From Rhynchospora pubera (taxonomy: Eukaryota; Streptophyta; Magnoliopsida; Poales; Cyperaceae), in the NCBI GenBank assembly GCA_028095005.1, contig CM051459.1, positions 115,789,431 through 115,853,430 of the forward strand: a stretch of 64,000 nt of DNA, in the 5' to 3' direction. The notes beneath the pieces were generated by a model. The model was not told the origin of the DNA. It was given only the letters and a program-made list of their open reading frames with translations, and did not search any database. The translations under genes were made by a program, and so were the position numbers. This document shows positions 23,235 through 34,978 of the stretch, piece after piece. The first letter of the stretch is position 1. Each line of letters begins with the position of its first letter.

Positions 23235-23547
23235 TATTTAAAAGGGTTTAATTGTATTTGACCACTAGCATAAATAAATACACATTCGAAACTTTAATTT
23301 GTTATAAGTATCTCTAGCGTTATTAAATTGAAAAAGGGAAACTTAAAAAAGATTATCTCTCAAAACTTTAACGTGCGTCAGTTATTTTCAAAACATACAT
23401 GTGCGGCAATTATCAATAGCTAATTTCGCTCAATAAGCATTCACATTTAATTTGTGCTCTGTAATAGGAAAAAAATATTCTTCTTTTTAAAAATTCTCTC
23501 TTACCTTTTTTTTCATTGAAGAAATGCTGAAATGGCCCATAGTCCTC

Positions 23548-23739
23548 GGACCCGAATCTGGTGCCGCGCGGCACACCGTGCAGCGCGCGTACGAGCCGTC
23601 TGATCTGGATCGGACGGTTCATTTTTTACGGGCCTATCAATCTAGGTTACATGCACGAAGCTTCCTTGTCCATTGGATCTTGATCAGACGGCTAGAATGC
23701 CGCGCTGCACGGTGTGCCGCGCGGCACCAGATCTGAATT
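23548..23739. mobile_element. Mutator-like MITE, copy B
   Basis: 192 bp with GC-rich inverted termini (CTGGTGCCGCGCGGCACAC on the left, its complement on the right) and a perfect 11-bp duplication CCATAGTCCTC at 23537-23547 and 23740-23750. The core GGGCCTATCAATCTAGGTTA is shared with copy C. Confidence 0.92.
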
Positions 23740-23750
23740 CCATAGTCCTC

Positions 23751-26141
23751 CCGTGTTTAGCTTTCTAGTTTCCACGGTATCAGTCAGTTATCTTGTCCCA
23801 CGCGGATTGCAACAAGTGTTCAGAGAAATAAAAAAGTATTGTAAATTTCGCACAATCATTCACATGTTGGTTTGAAGAAGATATAAAAATAATAAAGACG
23901 TTGGCTCGTTGCCACTGCAGAAAGAATATTGGTGTGATTCCAAAATTATGGTTAACAGGTTAAGACATTTTCTTATTGGTCCATGTCAATTTGACAATTG
24001 CATTTGTTCTAATATAATTTCAATCTACCTAACTTAATAGTTAATTATATATTACAAGTTTTTTTTTTTTGGGGTTTCTAGTGCTAAAATGGAGAGAATG
24101 TTAAAGATCAGAGTTCACATTTTACTAATTAAATTTGCACATATTCGTATTTGACGAAACAAATGTCAAGGTATTTAAGCATAAACCCTGCAAGAAAAAT
24201 AATTTGTACAAGCGTGAATATTGGACAATGAACCATACATGAAACTTAAATTTGGATAAATATAAACCATGTGTAAGTTTCTTAAACCAAATCCTTAACA
24301 CATTTGTGTGGGTATGAATCTTGTATAAATATTTAATTTAGTGACAAACTATGTACAAATTCGAACAAATACAGTCCCAGCATAAATTTATTAGTTATAT
24401 ATAAGGCTCTTTTTTCAATGGATATTTTTGTAATCAATAAAATTATTTGGATTCTTTCGAATCTATCAGTAGCTTCGGGCAGGATTGCATATGAGTACGT
24501 TCGATCAAGTTGGAAACAATTCAAACTCGGCTCGATTATTGTAATTTGATCTGACTTGAGTCGAGTTGAAACACTTTTGAAACTTCTCAAACTCGACTTG
24601 TCTATAAATTAGAGTTGGCTCGTGACTCACGAGCCAACTCAGACTAGCCATTTGTATGCAACAATTTTTTATTTAATTCATATAGTATTTCAATATAAAT
24701 ACAAATTTTTATATATAGCATTATAAACATTTTTTATTCTTTCTGTTGAGTTGGAAAAAAATGTCTTCAAAGTTCAAACTCAATCTAACTTATTTTACAA
24801 TTATAAAAAATAAATATATATAAGAAAAAAATATATAATTTATTTATTATTTTTTAATACTTACAAAACATTTTTAATACTATTTGAAAAAAAATATTAT
24901 GTCACGTGTTAACTCATGAGTTACGTACCGAGTTAAGCTGAACTCAAATTTGATTCGTCCGTCAACTGAGTTGGCTCAACTCGAATACAGCATACATCAT
25001 ACTCGAATTGCCGAATCGAATTAGTGTAGCTCTCGAGTTAACGGACTTAATTACGAGCTCATCCATCAATTTGATATATGCAACTAGTCCTTTTCGCATT
25101 AATACAGAAAACGGTACTAGTGAGAAAATGACACTAACGATGCTAAAATATGGCATGCATGTATGATCTTTGTGGAGTAACTTTTAAATCCATCTATAAC
25201 TCCAGAGAAATTATATTGAAAAGTTTAAATTTTTAATAAGACAATTACTAGAAGACCATCTGGGCAATTTCTAGAAGCTAGACCCAAAAAGAAAAGAGAA
25301 ATTTGTCAATAACTTTGTTTTTCAAAATCTTGATTGAAGCTGCCAACAAGTTGTCAATAACTTTTAAATGATACTTTTTTTAAATGATATATAAATATTT
25401 CAATTATTTTAATAGTTTAATTGTTAATTTTATATAAAAAAATTACTATCGTTGTTCAATATCACAAAGTAAAAATACATACACTATTTCCAGTCAAATA
25501 ACAGGTGCTGACGTCATTAATTCTAGTCATAAATTATTCGTTGTCGTAAGCCCTTTTTTTTTTATTAATTCCCAACAGACGACTACGACTCCGAAGTAAA
25601 GCATTATTATTATCATGAAGTATCACTTTGCCAAAACTGACATGAAAGTCGTAAAGTAAAATCTAGTACCAGTGTACCACGATTCTGGCAACAAATATTG
25701 CGGGGAAACAACGCGTTTCTCTAGCACCTACACACCTCATGGACACTTGACGACTTGTTTGTACATAATGACTTGACTAGATTGTCTATGAGTTGCATAA
25801 ATAGAAGTATTGATTCTCTTTCTTTCTCATCTTTCAAAAACAGAATCAGTTGTAGGGTTGCTGACATGTCAATCTTGATTGCCTATATTACTATTATAAA
25901 CCTTATTTAAGCTTAATTTAAGGTTAATCTATCAGCCAAGTCAGTCTAGAACAGTCTACTAAAGTATTTGAACTTTCAAACTTGGTCATGTCAGTAGCTC
26001 CTTTTTAGGATCCATTACACATTTACACTCTCTGATTTGAGCAGCATTATTAGACTTTTTTTTTTCCTTTCTCTAGCAAAGAAATGGACTTGAGCCCAAT
26101 TTTCCTTAACTAAGAAGTTTCAAGCAGTAAGTTCTTACCAA
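23751..26141. other. Intergenic, no gene
   Basis: No coding region. Between about 24490 and 25060 an AT-rich stretch carries many GAGTTGGCTCAACTCG-like motifs in both orientations, a pattern typical of old hAT-type repeats, but no termini or target duplication were found. Confidence 0.45.
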
Positions 26142-26299
26142 GGCTGTGTTTGGATTGAATGGGAAGAAGAGAATAAGAGAAGTGGGGGAAGAAATTTATT
26201 ATTAAACAATTCAAACTCTTCACAAAGTTACACACTTCCCAATATTTCTTCCCACTTCTTCCCTTCTTCCCTTCTTCCCACCCTCATCCAAACGGAGCC
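26142..26299. mobile_element. Tourist-like MITE, copy 4
   Basis: 158 bp, left TIR GGCTGTGTTTGGAT, right TIR ATCCAAACGGAGCC, internal AACTCTTCACAAAGTTACAC block. It ends 96 bp before the copia retrotransposon. Confidence 0.86.
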
Positions 26300-26395
26300 A
26301 AGATAAAGTAAAGCGACAATGGTTAATTAGAAAACAAAATTTCTTCAAGGATTAACCAATATATATGATGTAGACCATAATATGGTTTTTATTAT

Positions 26396-26661
26396 TGTCA
26401 AGATACATACTACAACAGTGTACTATGTTACAGAAGATCCTTGCTATGCAGTTTAGTTTAGTTAACTGTAATTCGGCTCTCCTTAACAGACTGAGTAATG
26501 ACAGCTGTGTATTTCTGTGGTACGAGTAGTTACTAAGACTCAGGTGGCTTGATGCCTATATATACCAGTATGTACATTGTAACAAGAGACAAGAATCTAC
26601 AGATACTTTCTTCTTCATTTACAATACTCTCTTTGTCTTCTTGATTATCAGTATAATTTCA
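26396..26661 (+). repeat. 5' LTR of the copia element
   Basis: 266 bp, TG...CA ends, promoter TATA at 26556-26564. Differs from the 3' LTR by G/A and C/A substitutions in the first 100 bp. Confidence 0.96.
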
Positions 26662-26713
26662 TGGTATCAGAGACATTCTTTGGCTAGCCGCCATTATCGA
26701 TCTTGGCTTCTTC

Positions 26714-29700
26714 ATGGCTCCTGATCCAACAACAGTATCCTCCACCTCTTCTACCTCTCTCTCTCACTCTTCCTCCAATTCCGACCAAGTTATCCTCATC
26801 AATCTACCTATCTCCACCAAATTGACCTCAACAAATTACCTTTCATGGCGTTCTCAGATCTTACCTATCTTACATGGCTATGATCTTGCCAAGTTTCTTG
26901 AGAAGCCGTCTCCTTCACCTACCATATCAACCGTGGCAGGCCAATTCGAGCTAAACCCTGATTTCATGCCTTGGCACCGCCAAGATCAGCTCTTGTTAGG
27001 GTGGATTCGTTCCTCTTTGACTGAGGCAGTTCAGACTCAAGTTGCCTCCTGTGCCACGACCATGGATTTGTGGATCGAGTTACAGAAGCTCTTCTCTTCC
27101 AATTCCAGGTCTCGCATTCTAGATCTGAAACGCCAAATTCAGTGCGCAAACAAGGGCAGTCTGTCTTGCTCGGAGTACCTCCAATACCTCAAACGAGCTT
27201 CAGATGAGCTAGCTTCTATCGGCGCTCCTTATCCCGACGACGAGCTTGTCATGGCGACGGTTAACGGACTTGGATCCGATTACAATCCGATTGTTGCTGC
27301 AGTCAATGCAGCAAGCTTTCACTCGCCATTCTCTTTCTCCGACCTTCATGCGCTTCTTCTTAGCCATGAGGCGTTGCTCAAAAGTCAGATGGCACCCGTT
27401 TCAGCCTTTTACGCAGGAAGAGGAAGAGGACGAGGTCAGTACCCGAATCCATTGACGAATCAAACCCGACCCAATACCTTCACCTCTCAGTTTCCGCGTG
27501 GTCAACCAAGGCCCAATGCTCCTCATGTCTTTAATGGGCTTTCTGCGCAACATACTAATAACAATGTGAAGCCTGTTTGTCAAATTTGCACAAAAGTGGG
27601 ACATGAAGCAAAATTGTGCTATAGGCGTTACGATCACGATCCTGATTGGCAGCCGAATCCGAGACTACAAGCTTTCACTGCTCAAACTCAGCTCAACAAT
27701 GTCACAACCACTGATTGGATAGTTGACTCGGGTGCAAACAACCATGTCACAAGTGACATCAACAATTTGTCCTCCTTCTTTGCGTATGATGGTGGGGACA
27801 AGCTACAAATTGGCAATGGTAATGGTCTCTCTATTCAACATCTTGGTTCTACTTCCTTTGATATCTCCGATTATTCAATTAACCTTTGTGATGTTCTACA
27901 TGTCCCAAATTTCACTTGTAACCTTATTAGCCTTTCTAAATTGCTTCATGATAATCCTTTCTTAGAGATTAACTTTACTTCTTCTCATTGTATCATTAAG
28001 GACCTCCACACCAAGAAACAACTTCTCCAAATGCATAGTTCGAATGGTCTCTTCATTCTCAAGTTCAAGCATGCCTCTCAAGCTTTCCTCACTAACCGTA
28101 CCACTACAAATAATTGGCATGCAAGATTAGGGCATCCTTCTAATGCAATTACCTTAGATGTTATCAATTCAAATAAATTGTCTTGTAGTAGGGAGAAACT
28201 TTCTTTGTGTCATGATTGTGCTCAAGCTAAAGCACATATTTTACCCTTTTCTCCTTCTTCTAGTTCCACCTTTTTTCCTTTACAACTTGTACATTCCGAT
28301 GTTTGGGGACCATCCCCCGTTGTATCTTCTCAAGGTTATAGATATTATATTACCTTTGTTGATGACTATTCTCGATTCACTTGGATATATTTCATGAAGC
28401 AAAAGAGTGAAGTATGTCACATATTTTCCATTTTCAAAGCTCAAGTAGAAAATCTTCTCAATACTACTATCAAAACAATTAGAACCGATGGAGGGACCGA
28501 GTATAAACCCATTACTACTCGTTTTCCTCAAATCATACACCAAACTTCTTGTCCTTATACTCCCCAACAAAATGGCTTGGCCGAAAGGAAACATCGACAT
28601 ATCATTGAATTAGCTCTCGCTACTATGTCCCATGCTTCAATACCTCAAAAATTTTGGGATGAGATTTTTTCAAGTATAGTCTTTCTCATAAATAGACTTC
28701 CCTCTAACAAGTCTATCCCTTTTACTACACTCTTTAAAAAAAACCCAGATTATTCACTTCTTAAAATTCTTGGTTGTCTTTGTTTCCCTTTCACTAGACC
28801 ATATAATTCTCATAAACTTGAGCTTAGATCTCTCCCTTGTGTTTTTCTTGGATATTCTTCCTCTCAAAAGGGATATAGATGCTTGCACATCCCTTCAAAT
28901 AAAATGTTTGTGTCACGAAATGTGATCTTTGATGAGAGCAATTTTCCTTTTAAAACCGAAGAATCACAACCTGACAACTCAGTTTTACAACATGATGGTA
29001 TAAACCTTCAAACTCAACCTCTGCCAATCACTTCCATCACCCATGAAGCCCAACAACAACACTCTGAGCCTGTTCAGCCCATGTCAACAGCTGCGCAACA
29101 TACCCAACCACAACCGATACCTTCAAATTTGCCTTCCTCTGACCACATTCCTAACGGATACTCTGACCGTGACCCAATTTCAAATTTACAAACACCTTTA
29201 CCTGACCGTAACTCTTTACTGTCCTCTTCACCCACTATACTTACTTCTCCTTCATTACCCATACAAACTACTTTTACAACCCCTGCTGTTGCCCCTCCTC
29301 CTCCTACACTTCACTCCATGACAACTCGGACACGAGATAACACCAGGAAAACTCGTGCTTTTCCTGATTTTGTGGCTCACTTGGCAGCTCTAGAAACTGA
29401 GCCTCGTTCCTTTTCTGAAGCTAACGGTTCCAAAGAATGGAGAGAGGCTATGGCTTTAGAACTTCATGCCTTGGCTAATAACAGCACCTGGTCCCTGGTT
29501 CCTCCTCCTCACAATCAGAAAGTAATTGGCTCTAAGTGGGTTTTTAAGATCAAACGAAAACCGGATGGCACAATTGATCGGTACAAGGCACGACTTGTGG
29601 CCAAGGGCTTCCACCAAGAAGAAGGTGTCGATTTTCTAGACACTTACAGCCCTGTAGTTCGGCCAACAACTATCAGAGTTGTTCTATCCATTGCTATGGC

Positions 29701-30934
29701 TTCTCAATGGACTATAAAACAGTTGGATGTTCAAAACGCCTTCTTGCACGGTGATCTTTCCGAAACTGTTTTCATGTCTCAACCTCAGGGATTTGTAGAC
29801 CCCAATTATCCCAATTATGTTTGTTTATTACACAAATCCTTGTATGGCTTGAAACAAGCACCTCGTGCTTGGTTTCAAAAGTTGAGCACTGCTCTTGTTG
29901 AACTGCAATTTAAACCCTCAAGCTATGATCCATCCCTTTTCATCTCACATCAAGGCAACCACAAACTGTTTGTTTTGGTTTATGTCGACGACATTATTGT
30001 CACTGGAGATGACAATACAATCATTGCGAATTGCATCTCTCAACTGAAAGCACGGTTTGCTATAAAGGATTTAGGCAACTTGCATTTTTTCTTGGGGATT
30101 GAAGCCAAATTCACAGAAAAGGGACTTCACCTTTCCCAATCGAAGTACTTGGTTGATCTTCTTTCTCGGGTGAACATGCTTAATTCTAAACCGGTACTCA
30201 CACCAATGGCCACTGGACTTTCCCTCTCCAAAGATGATGGAAGTATCTTTGATGATCCTTACCTCTATAGAAGTGTCATCGGTGCTTTACAGTACGCTAC
30301 CATAACCCGGCCTGACATTTCATTCCCTGTTAACAAGCTGTCCCAATTCATTCACAATCCAACCATAAATCATTGGACGGCGGCAAAGAGGATTCTTAGG
30401 TATCTATGTGGCACATTACACCATGGCATCCTCTTACAATCGACTTCTTCCAACATGATTCATGCCTACAGCGACTCGGATTGGGCTGGTAATGTTGATG
30501 ATCGAAGATCTACTTCGGGTTTTTGTGTTTATCTTGGCAACAATCTAGTGTCCTGGTGTGCAAAGAAACAACCAACCGTAGCTCGATCCAGCACAGAGGC
30601 TGAGTACCGGAGCTTGGCTCTAACCTGTACCGAAATAAAATGGCTGCAGTTTCTCCTAAAGGAATTGGGTGTTTCGGTACCTCATACCCCATGTTTATGG
30701 TGTGATAACATCGGGGCTACTTTTCTAGTTGCAAACCCGATGTTCCATGCTCGTACAAAGCACATCGAGATTGATTATCACTTTGTGCGTGAGCAAGTAG
30801 CAGCTAAACAACTTGAGGTGCGGTTTCTCTGTTCTGCTGATCAGCTCGGTGATGTGATGACCAAGCCATTGCCACTGCCACGTTTTCAATTTCTCAGGAA
30901 CAAGCTCAATGTACTTCCTGGTACATCGGCTTGA
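26714..30934 (+). CDS. Copia gag-pol polyprotein, intact
   Basis: 1406-aa polyprotein of a Ty1/copia retrotransposon, replicating through RNA. Domain order is copia-type: N-terminal Gag (NYLSWRSQ near residue 42); CCHC zinc knuckle CQICTKVGHEAKLC (about 288-301); aspartic protease DSGA (about 339); GAG-pre-integrase with WHARLGH (about 467) and its CxxC; integrase core with D in HSDVWG (about 527), D in RTDGG (about 591) and E in AERKHR (about 622); reverse transcriptase from about 925 with SLYGLKQAPRAW and catalytic YVDD (about 1089); RNase H with YSDSDWAG (about 1252), SSTEAEY and CDN. All catalytic residues are present, with no stop or frameshift. Gag and Pol share one frame. The stop codon overlaps the polypurine tract. 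It sits between small-gene paralogues 1 and 2 in the same orientation. Confidence 0.97.
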   Translation: MAPDPTTVSSTSSTSLSHSSSNSDQVILINLPISTKLTSTNYLSWRSQILPILHGYDLAKFLEKPSPSPTISTVAGQFELNPDFMPWHRQDQLLLGWIRSSLTEAVQTQVASCATTMDLWIELQKLFSSNSRSRILDLKRQIQCANKGSLSCSEYLQYLKRASDELASIGAPYPDDELVMATVNGLGSDYNPIVAAVNAASFHSPFSFSDLHALLLSHEALLKSQMAPVSAFYAGRGRGRGQYPNPLTNQTRPNTFTSQFPRGQPRPNAPHVFNGLSAQHTNNNVKPVCQICTKVGHEAKLCYRRYDHDPDWQPNPRLQAFTAQTQLNNVTTTDWIVDSGANNHVTSDINNLSSFFAYDGGDKLQIGNGNGLSIQHLGSTSFDISDYSINLCDVLHVPNFTCNLISLSKLLHDNPFLEINFTSSHCIIKDLHTKKQLLQMHSSNGLFILKFKHASQAFLTNRTTTNNWHARLGHPSNAITLDVINSNKLSCSREKLSLCHDCAQAKAHILPFSPSSSSTFFPLQLVHSDVWGPSPVVSSQGYRYYITFVDDYSRFTWIYFMKQKSEVCHIFSIFKAQVENLLNTTIKTIRTDGGTEYKPITTRFPQIIHQTSCPYTPQQNGLAERKHRHIIELALATMSHASIPQKFWDEIFSSIVFLINRLPSNKSIPFTTLFKKNPDYSLLKILGCLCFPFTRPYNSHKLELRSLPCVFLGYSSSQKGYRCLHIPSNKMFVSRNVIFDESNFPFKTEESQPDNSVLQHDGINLQTQPLPITSITHEAQQQHSEPVQPMSTAAQHTQPQPIPSNLPSSDHIPNGYSDRDPISNLQTPLPDRNSLLSSSPTILTSPSLPIQTTFTTPAVAPPPPTLHSMTTRTRDNTRKTRAFPDFVAHLAALETEPRSFSEANGSKEWREAMALELHALANNSTWSLVPPPHNQKVIGSKWVFKIKRKPDGTIDRYKARLVAKGFHQEEGVDFLDTYSPVVRPTTIRVVLSIAMASQWTIKQLDVQNAFLHGDLSETVFMSQPQGFVDPNYPNYVCLLHKSLYGLKQAPRAWFQKLSTALVELQFKPSSYDPSLFISHQGNHKLFVLVYVDDIIVTGDDNTIIANCISQLKARFAIKDLGNLHFFLGIEAKFTEKGLHLSQSKYLVDLLSRVNMLNSKPVLTPMATGLSLSKDDGSIFDDPYLYRSVIGALQYATITRPDISFPVNKLSQFIHNPTINHWTAAKRILRYLCGTLHHGILLQSTSSNMIHAYSDSDWAGNVDDRRSTSGFCVYLGNNLVSWCAKKQPTVARSSTEAEYRSLALTCTEIKWLQFLLKELGVSVPHTPCLWCDNIGATFLVANPMFHARTKHIEIDYHFVREQVAAKQLEVRFLCSADQLGDVMTKPLPLPRFQFLRNKLNVLPGTSA

Positions 30935-30942
30935 GGGGGGCG

Positions 30943-31208
30943 TGTCAAGATACATACTACAACAGTGTACTATGTTACAGAAGATCCTTACTATGCAGTT
31001 TAGTTTAGTTAACTGTAATTAGGCTCTCCTTAACAGACTGAGTAATGACAGCTGTGTATTTCTGTGGTACGAGTAGTTACTAAGACTCAGGTGGCTTGAT
31101 GCCTATATATACCAGTATGTACATTGTAACAAGAGACAAGAATCTACAGATACTTTCTTCTTCATTTACAATACTCTCTTTGTCTTCTTGATTATCAGTA
31201 TAATTTCA
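30943..31208 (+). repeat. 3' LTR of the copia element
   Basis: 266 bp, 264 positions identical to the 5' LTR; followed by the target duplication ATTAT. Confidence 0.96.
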
Positions 31209-31213
31209 ATTAT

Positions 31214-32854
31214 CATTTTAGTTGTTTGGTTAGGTGGAGATTATGAATTTTGCATCTAATTAAATTTTTTCCTTCTAGATATTTAATTAAAGTAGAAAAA
31301 TTGACTATATTTTAATTTAAAATAGTATCTAGAGACTCACCCATATATATCTGGAGATTGTTGCTACTTAGCCAGCGTTATTTTCTTTAGAAACCCCTCT
31401 TTAAAATATAAATGACAAGATTATCCTGATCTTGATTACATTTCATTTAACTAAGTTATTTAATTTTGAAAAAGAAACATGTACAACCATATACTATGTT
31501 AACTATATGAAATTAGCTTGAAAATTATAACCTGATGATTATTAACTTGCTTCTTAGTTCCAATACATAGTAGCTAGATACAAATATACACACACACACA
31601 CACACACAATGGATGGAAGTATTAACTTATAATTCCACAATGAAAGTAACAAAAAATATTTATTTAACGGAACTTATATTAATTCCAATGTTAATTTCCC
31701 CTATAAAATAATGAAATAACTTAGAAAACTTCGAACATTTGCATTAAGGAAGACAGATAAAGAAATTTATATTAAGATAAATTTAAGGAAGCAAATAATA
31801 AAAAATATGTTGATACACATTCCCACGGGCCACAGCCCACAAGGGGCAAATTGGTGTTTAATATTTTAGAGGTATTCAATTTGAAAAGGGGGAACGCTGT
31901 CCAAACAAGTTTATTAACGGTATTAACGGGTTTACCTTAGGCATATCCACTCCACTAACTTCATTCACACGTGCAACACCTCAGCAATTACTAAATTATT
32001 TTCTCAAAATATCTGTAAGCAGCTTTTGGAAATTTAATTAATTGTTAGTGCATTCTGATTTTTTTTTATCATGAAATAATATAATATAATAGTCTTTTGA
32101 CCACGCCAAATCCCGAATTGGATTCTTTAATAAAAAGGGAAACAGAATCATTGCATCCCAATTTTGACCAATTCGCGGGAAAATGAAAATGATTAGGGTT
32201 ATATAATTATTTTTTTAAGGTCTTTATTACTGTAATAAAATGATTATAATTTAATGTTTGAATTTATAGATATTAGAATTATTTCTTTAATAAAGTATCT
32301 ATCAAACATATGTTTGGTTTAACCATATAATTACTGATGTGAATTTAGCTAGGTTGGGCACTGGGGCTATACTGAATTTCAGTTCTTAACTATCATAATC
32401 ATCATGTTTCTAATAAAAAAAAATATCATAATCATCATATTACCTAAATTAATATTAAACAAGTTAAATTGAATATTAATTTTTAAAATTGTCGTTAGCT
32501 GATCTAAGGTTTATTTAAAACATAATGTATTGAAATAACATTTAATGAAATAAATACCCAGATATTTGGCTATAACATGAATTCTAACCCCGTATGCACA
32601 TATTGCTTAAAACTTTCTTTGTGAGCAACATAAACATAAGGAAAAGTAAACAATAGAAACAAAACGTTTACACCAAAGACGAAATTTCGAGGCAAAGCTG
32701 GGTGCGATAGCGAGAGCACAAACAAAAAACACAAATTTAAAAGAGTAAAGACAAACAACAAAAGTGCACATAAACAAGACAACAACCCCCACCACATTCT
32801 ATACCCCACCATAAAAATTCCTCCATCCCATTAAGCAATTAATCAATCATAGGG
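31214..32854. other. Intergenic, no gene
   Basis: AT-rich sequence with a short (AC)n run at about 31588-31608. A hydrophobic 80-codon minus-strand frame at 32570-32812 is not supported by anything else. The end of the stretch is the promoter of the next gene. Confidence 0.5.
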
Positions 32855-32862
32855 TATAAATA
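32855..32862 (+). promoter_or_regulatory. TATA box of the 33.0-kb small gene
   Basis: TATAAATA in GGGTATAAATAG, 94 bp upstream of the start codon. Confidence 0.65.
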
Positions 32863-32955
32863 GAAACCCTTGCTGTCAATTCTCAATCAGGCCAGAAACT
32901 AAACCTTCTCTACTCCAACTGAGTATCCGCAAAAACAATTCTTTGACAACCAAAC

Positions 32956-33201
32956 ATGGCCAGCACCAAGGTGACATGGTACAACTATCCCAGATTTGAC
33001 AGAGCCACCAAAATTGCACCGGCCAAAAAACCAGCACTTCAGACCACTGAAACTGCTATGCGTTATGCTGATGCAAGGAGCCCAAATTCAACTTCTGTTT
33101 ATGTGATCAATGTAGAAGAGGGACGCGGTGTCGACGGGAGAGCCGAGGACTATATCAGGAGGATGTACAACTCCTTTTCCAGTAGTGCAAGAGAAGAGTA
33201 G
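32956..33201 (+). CDS. Small plant protein of unknown function (relative 2), VDxRAxxYI motif
   Basis: 81 aa, single exon. It shares with its two neighbours only the C-terminal core GVDGRAEDYIRRMYNSF (about residues 58-74). The ANL-R-SSF block and the Pro-rich tail of the others are absent; the N terminus is basic with aromatic residues (TWYNYPRF). The protein ends soon after the motif (SSSAREE). That final helix preceded by a low-complexity region is the usual layout of short DUF761-like plant proteins; function unknown. A good TATA box and a leader of about 60 nt support expression. It lies 1.75 kb downstream of the copia element and 1.8 kb upstream of paralogue 3, same strand. Confidence 0.75.
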   Translation: MASTKVTWYNYPRFDRATKIAPAKKPALQTTETAMRYADARSPNSTSVYVINVEEGRGVDGRAEDYIRRMYNSFSSSAREE

Positions 33202-34978
33202 ATGTTTGATTTGCATTTATAATTTTATACTTAGTTACATGATTACCTATTGTATTTGCCTATTTGGAATTCCTTCATATGATGATGCTAATTGGGGTTA
33301 ACATATATAATTGATATACTTAATGAAATAATTTCAATATGTTTGCGTGGTTATTGGCTTAGATATTTCTTTGGGTCTTAATCCAATAAATCAGCTAGGC
33401 ATGAGAGACATGTCAAATACATGGATCTATTTCTCTCAACTTCATTTATGCTTTATGCTGGATATTGAAAATGAAATTGTAGTTAAATTGACAAGCATGC
33501 CATTTGTCCGGGTTAATTTGCCAATAAAATTTAAGAAATTGCCGAGTTTTCTGCAACAGATCGATGATCATTTTATATAATATATATGGTGCAAGCAATC
33601 TCACTTGACAAGTAAAGATCAAGGTTCTTTTTTGTTGGTTACATGTCAACGGGCCCGTTGAAGGTGAACCTATTCAAAATGAAACAACAATAGCATAATA
33701 GAAAACAAGGGGGGAAAAAAATTGATAGGGAAAAAAAAAAAGTGGAGAATGTATATTTCGGAACCCAGCTGAAAAAAATAAGTTGTTAATATTTAAAATT
33801 GGAAGGACTTGATTTTCATCTTATCTAAAAATATCAAATGAGAAGAAACTTAATTAAGAATTTAAGATAAACAGCTCGAATATGCATTCAATCAACAAAT
33901 TATGAGCAACGCTTTGCTCTCTAATCAGCTAGTCACGCGCTGGGGAATATTTCCCATTACATACTCTTCAGTTTTCAGTTTTCACGCAAGGAGAATCTGA
34001 GTCTTTTTTCATTCTTTATGTTTATTCTGCTATGGTGCTTAATAACAAACAATATTCTACTTAAGGCTAGCTAAAGATGTCTTTTATATATACTCATTAT
34101 GTGATCTAAGAAAATGTGCGTTTCTAATTAATTAATAGCCTTTCTTTACAAAACAATAAACATGTGAGGTCGATGCCTAACCTACCTGGTGCTGTTTTTA
34201 ACCCAAAAGAAGTATATGAGAATATGTCCTCTACCTTGTGTGTTCATAATACCTAGAGATGACACTAGTATTAGAGCTAGAATTACATGCATAATGGAAC
34301 AACGAATATGAATCTTCCGAGATATCTTATTGAAATACCTTAATATACTAAAATGTTCTTCTCTACAACCACCATTTTCTTAATATGCAGAGTTGGAATC
34401 GCCTAGACATAACATGATAACCAAACTAGAATTCAAGAAGCACTTGGTACCAATACAAAAAATTCTTCAAACATATATTATTAACAAATTAGCCCAAATT
34501 TGAAGTTTTGCAATACAGGTACATTCTTTATATCAAACCTACCTCCCATTTTTACACAAAGTAAAGAAACAAACAAAAAGAGATAAATGATTGATATTGA
34601 ACTTACAAAAGAATCTTTGTTGGGTGATAATGCCCCAACAATCCAGTACAAGAGGGTCCCCAAGAGAAAAAAAAATCTTCCAGTACAAGAGGGGCCCAGG
34701 AGAAAAAATCTTCAAGACTGCAGGGTTAAAGTACTTTAACGTTGACACCGAAATATGCTTTCTAATTTGGTACTCAATATCTAAGGCAATGCAAAAGTTA
34801 AACCCTTATGTTCAGTTAGGTGCTGTATTGAATAGTACTCCTAGCAATGCAAAAGTTAAACCCTTATGTTCAGTTAGGTGCTGTATTGAATAGTACTCCT
34901 AGCAGTCCCTAGCTTGGTTAATTACCCAAACCAAGTGCTGGTCACATGGAAGCCTAATAAAATTATTGATACAATGGT
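33202..34978. other. Intergenic with short tandem duplications
   Basis: No gene. An imperfect repeat of CCAGTACAAGAGG...GAGAAAAAATCTTC lies at about 34643-34713, and a perfect 58-bp tandem duplication at 34787-34902. Confidence 0.5.
34787..34902. repeat. Perfect 58-bp tandem duplication
   Basis: Two identical adjacent copies starting CAATGCAAAAGTTAAACCC and ending AGTACTCCTAG, 76 bp upstream of the TATA box of the next gene. Confidence 0.95.

Larger units (their letters stand above)
26396..31208 (+). mobile_element. Complete Ty1/copia LTR retrotransposon (4813 bp)
   Basis: Two 266-bp LTRs (26396-26661 and 30943-31208) begin TGTCAAG and end TTTCA, differ at only two positions and are flanked by a 5-bp duplication ATTAT (26391-26395, 31209-31213). 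The primer-binding site TGGTATCAGAG (26662) matches initiator-tRNA-Met, and a purine tract GAGGGGGG (30933-30940) precedes the 3' LTR. Each LTR has a TATA box (5' copy at 26556). One uninterrupted polyprotein ORF fills the interior. The size and short LTRs are like the Ale/Retrofit lineage, but the lineage is inferred. All structural parts for autonomy are present and the near-identical LTRs indicate recent insertion. Confidence 0.97.

Noticed and set aside
32570..32812. Hydrophobic 80-codon minus-strand frame upstream of the 33.0-kb gene
   Set aside because: Lies in the promoter region of a supported gene, has no recognisable motif, and its hydrophobicity follows from A/T-rich composition.
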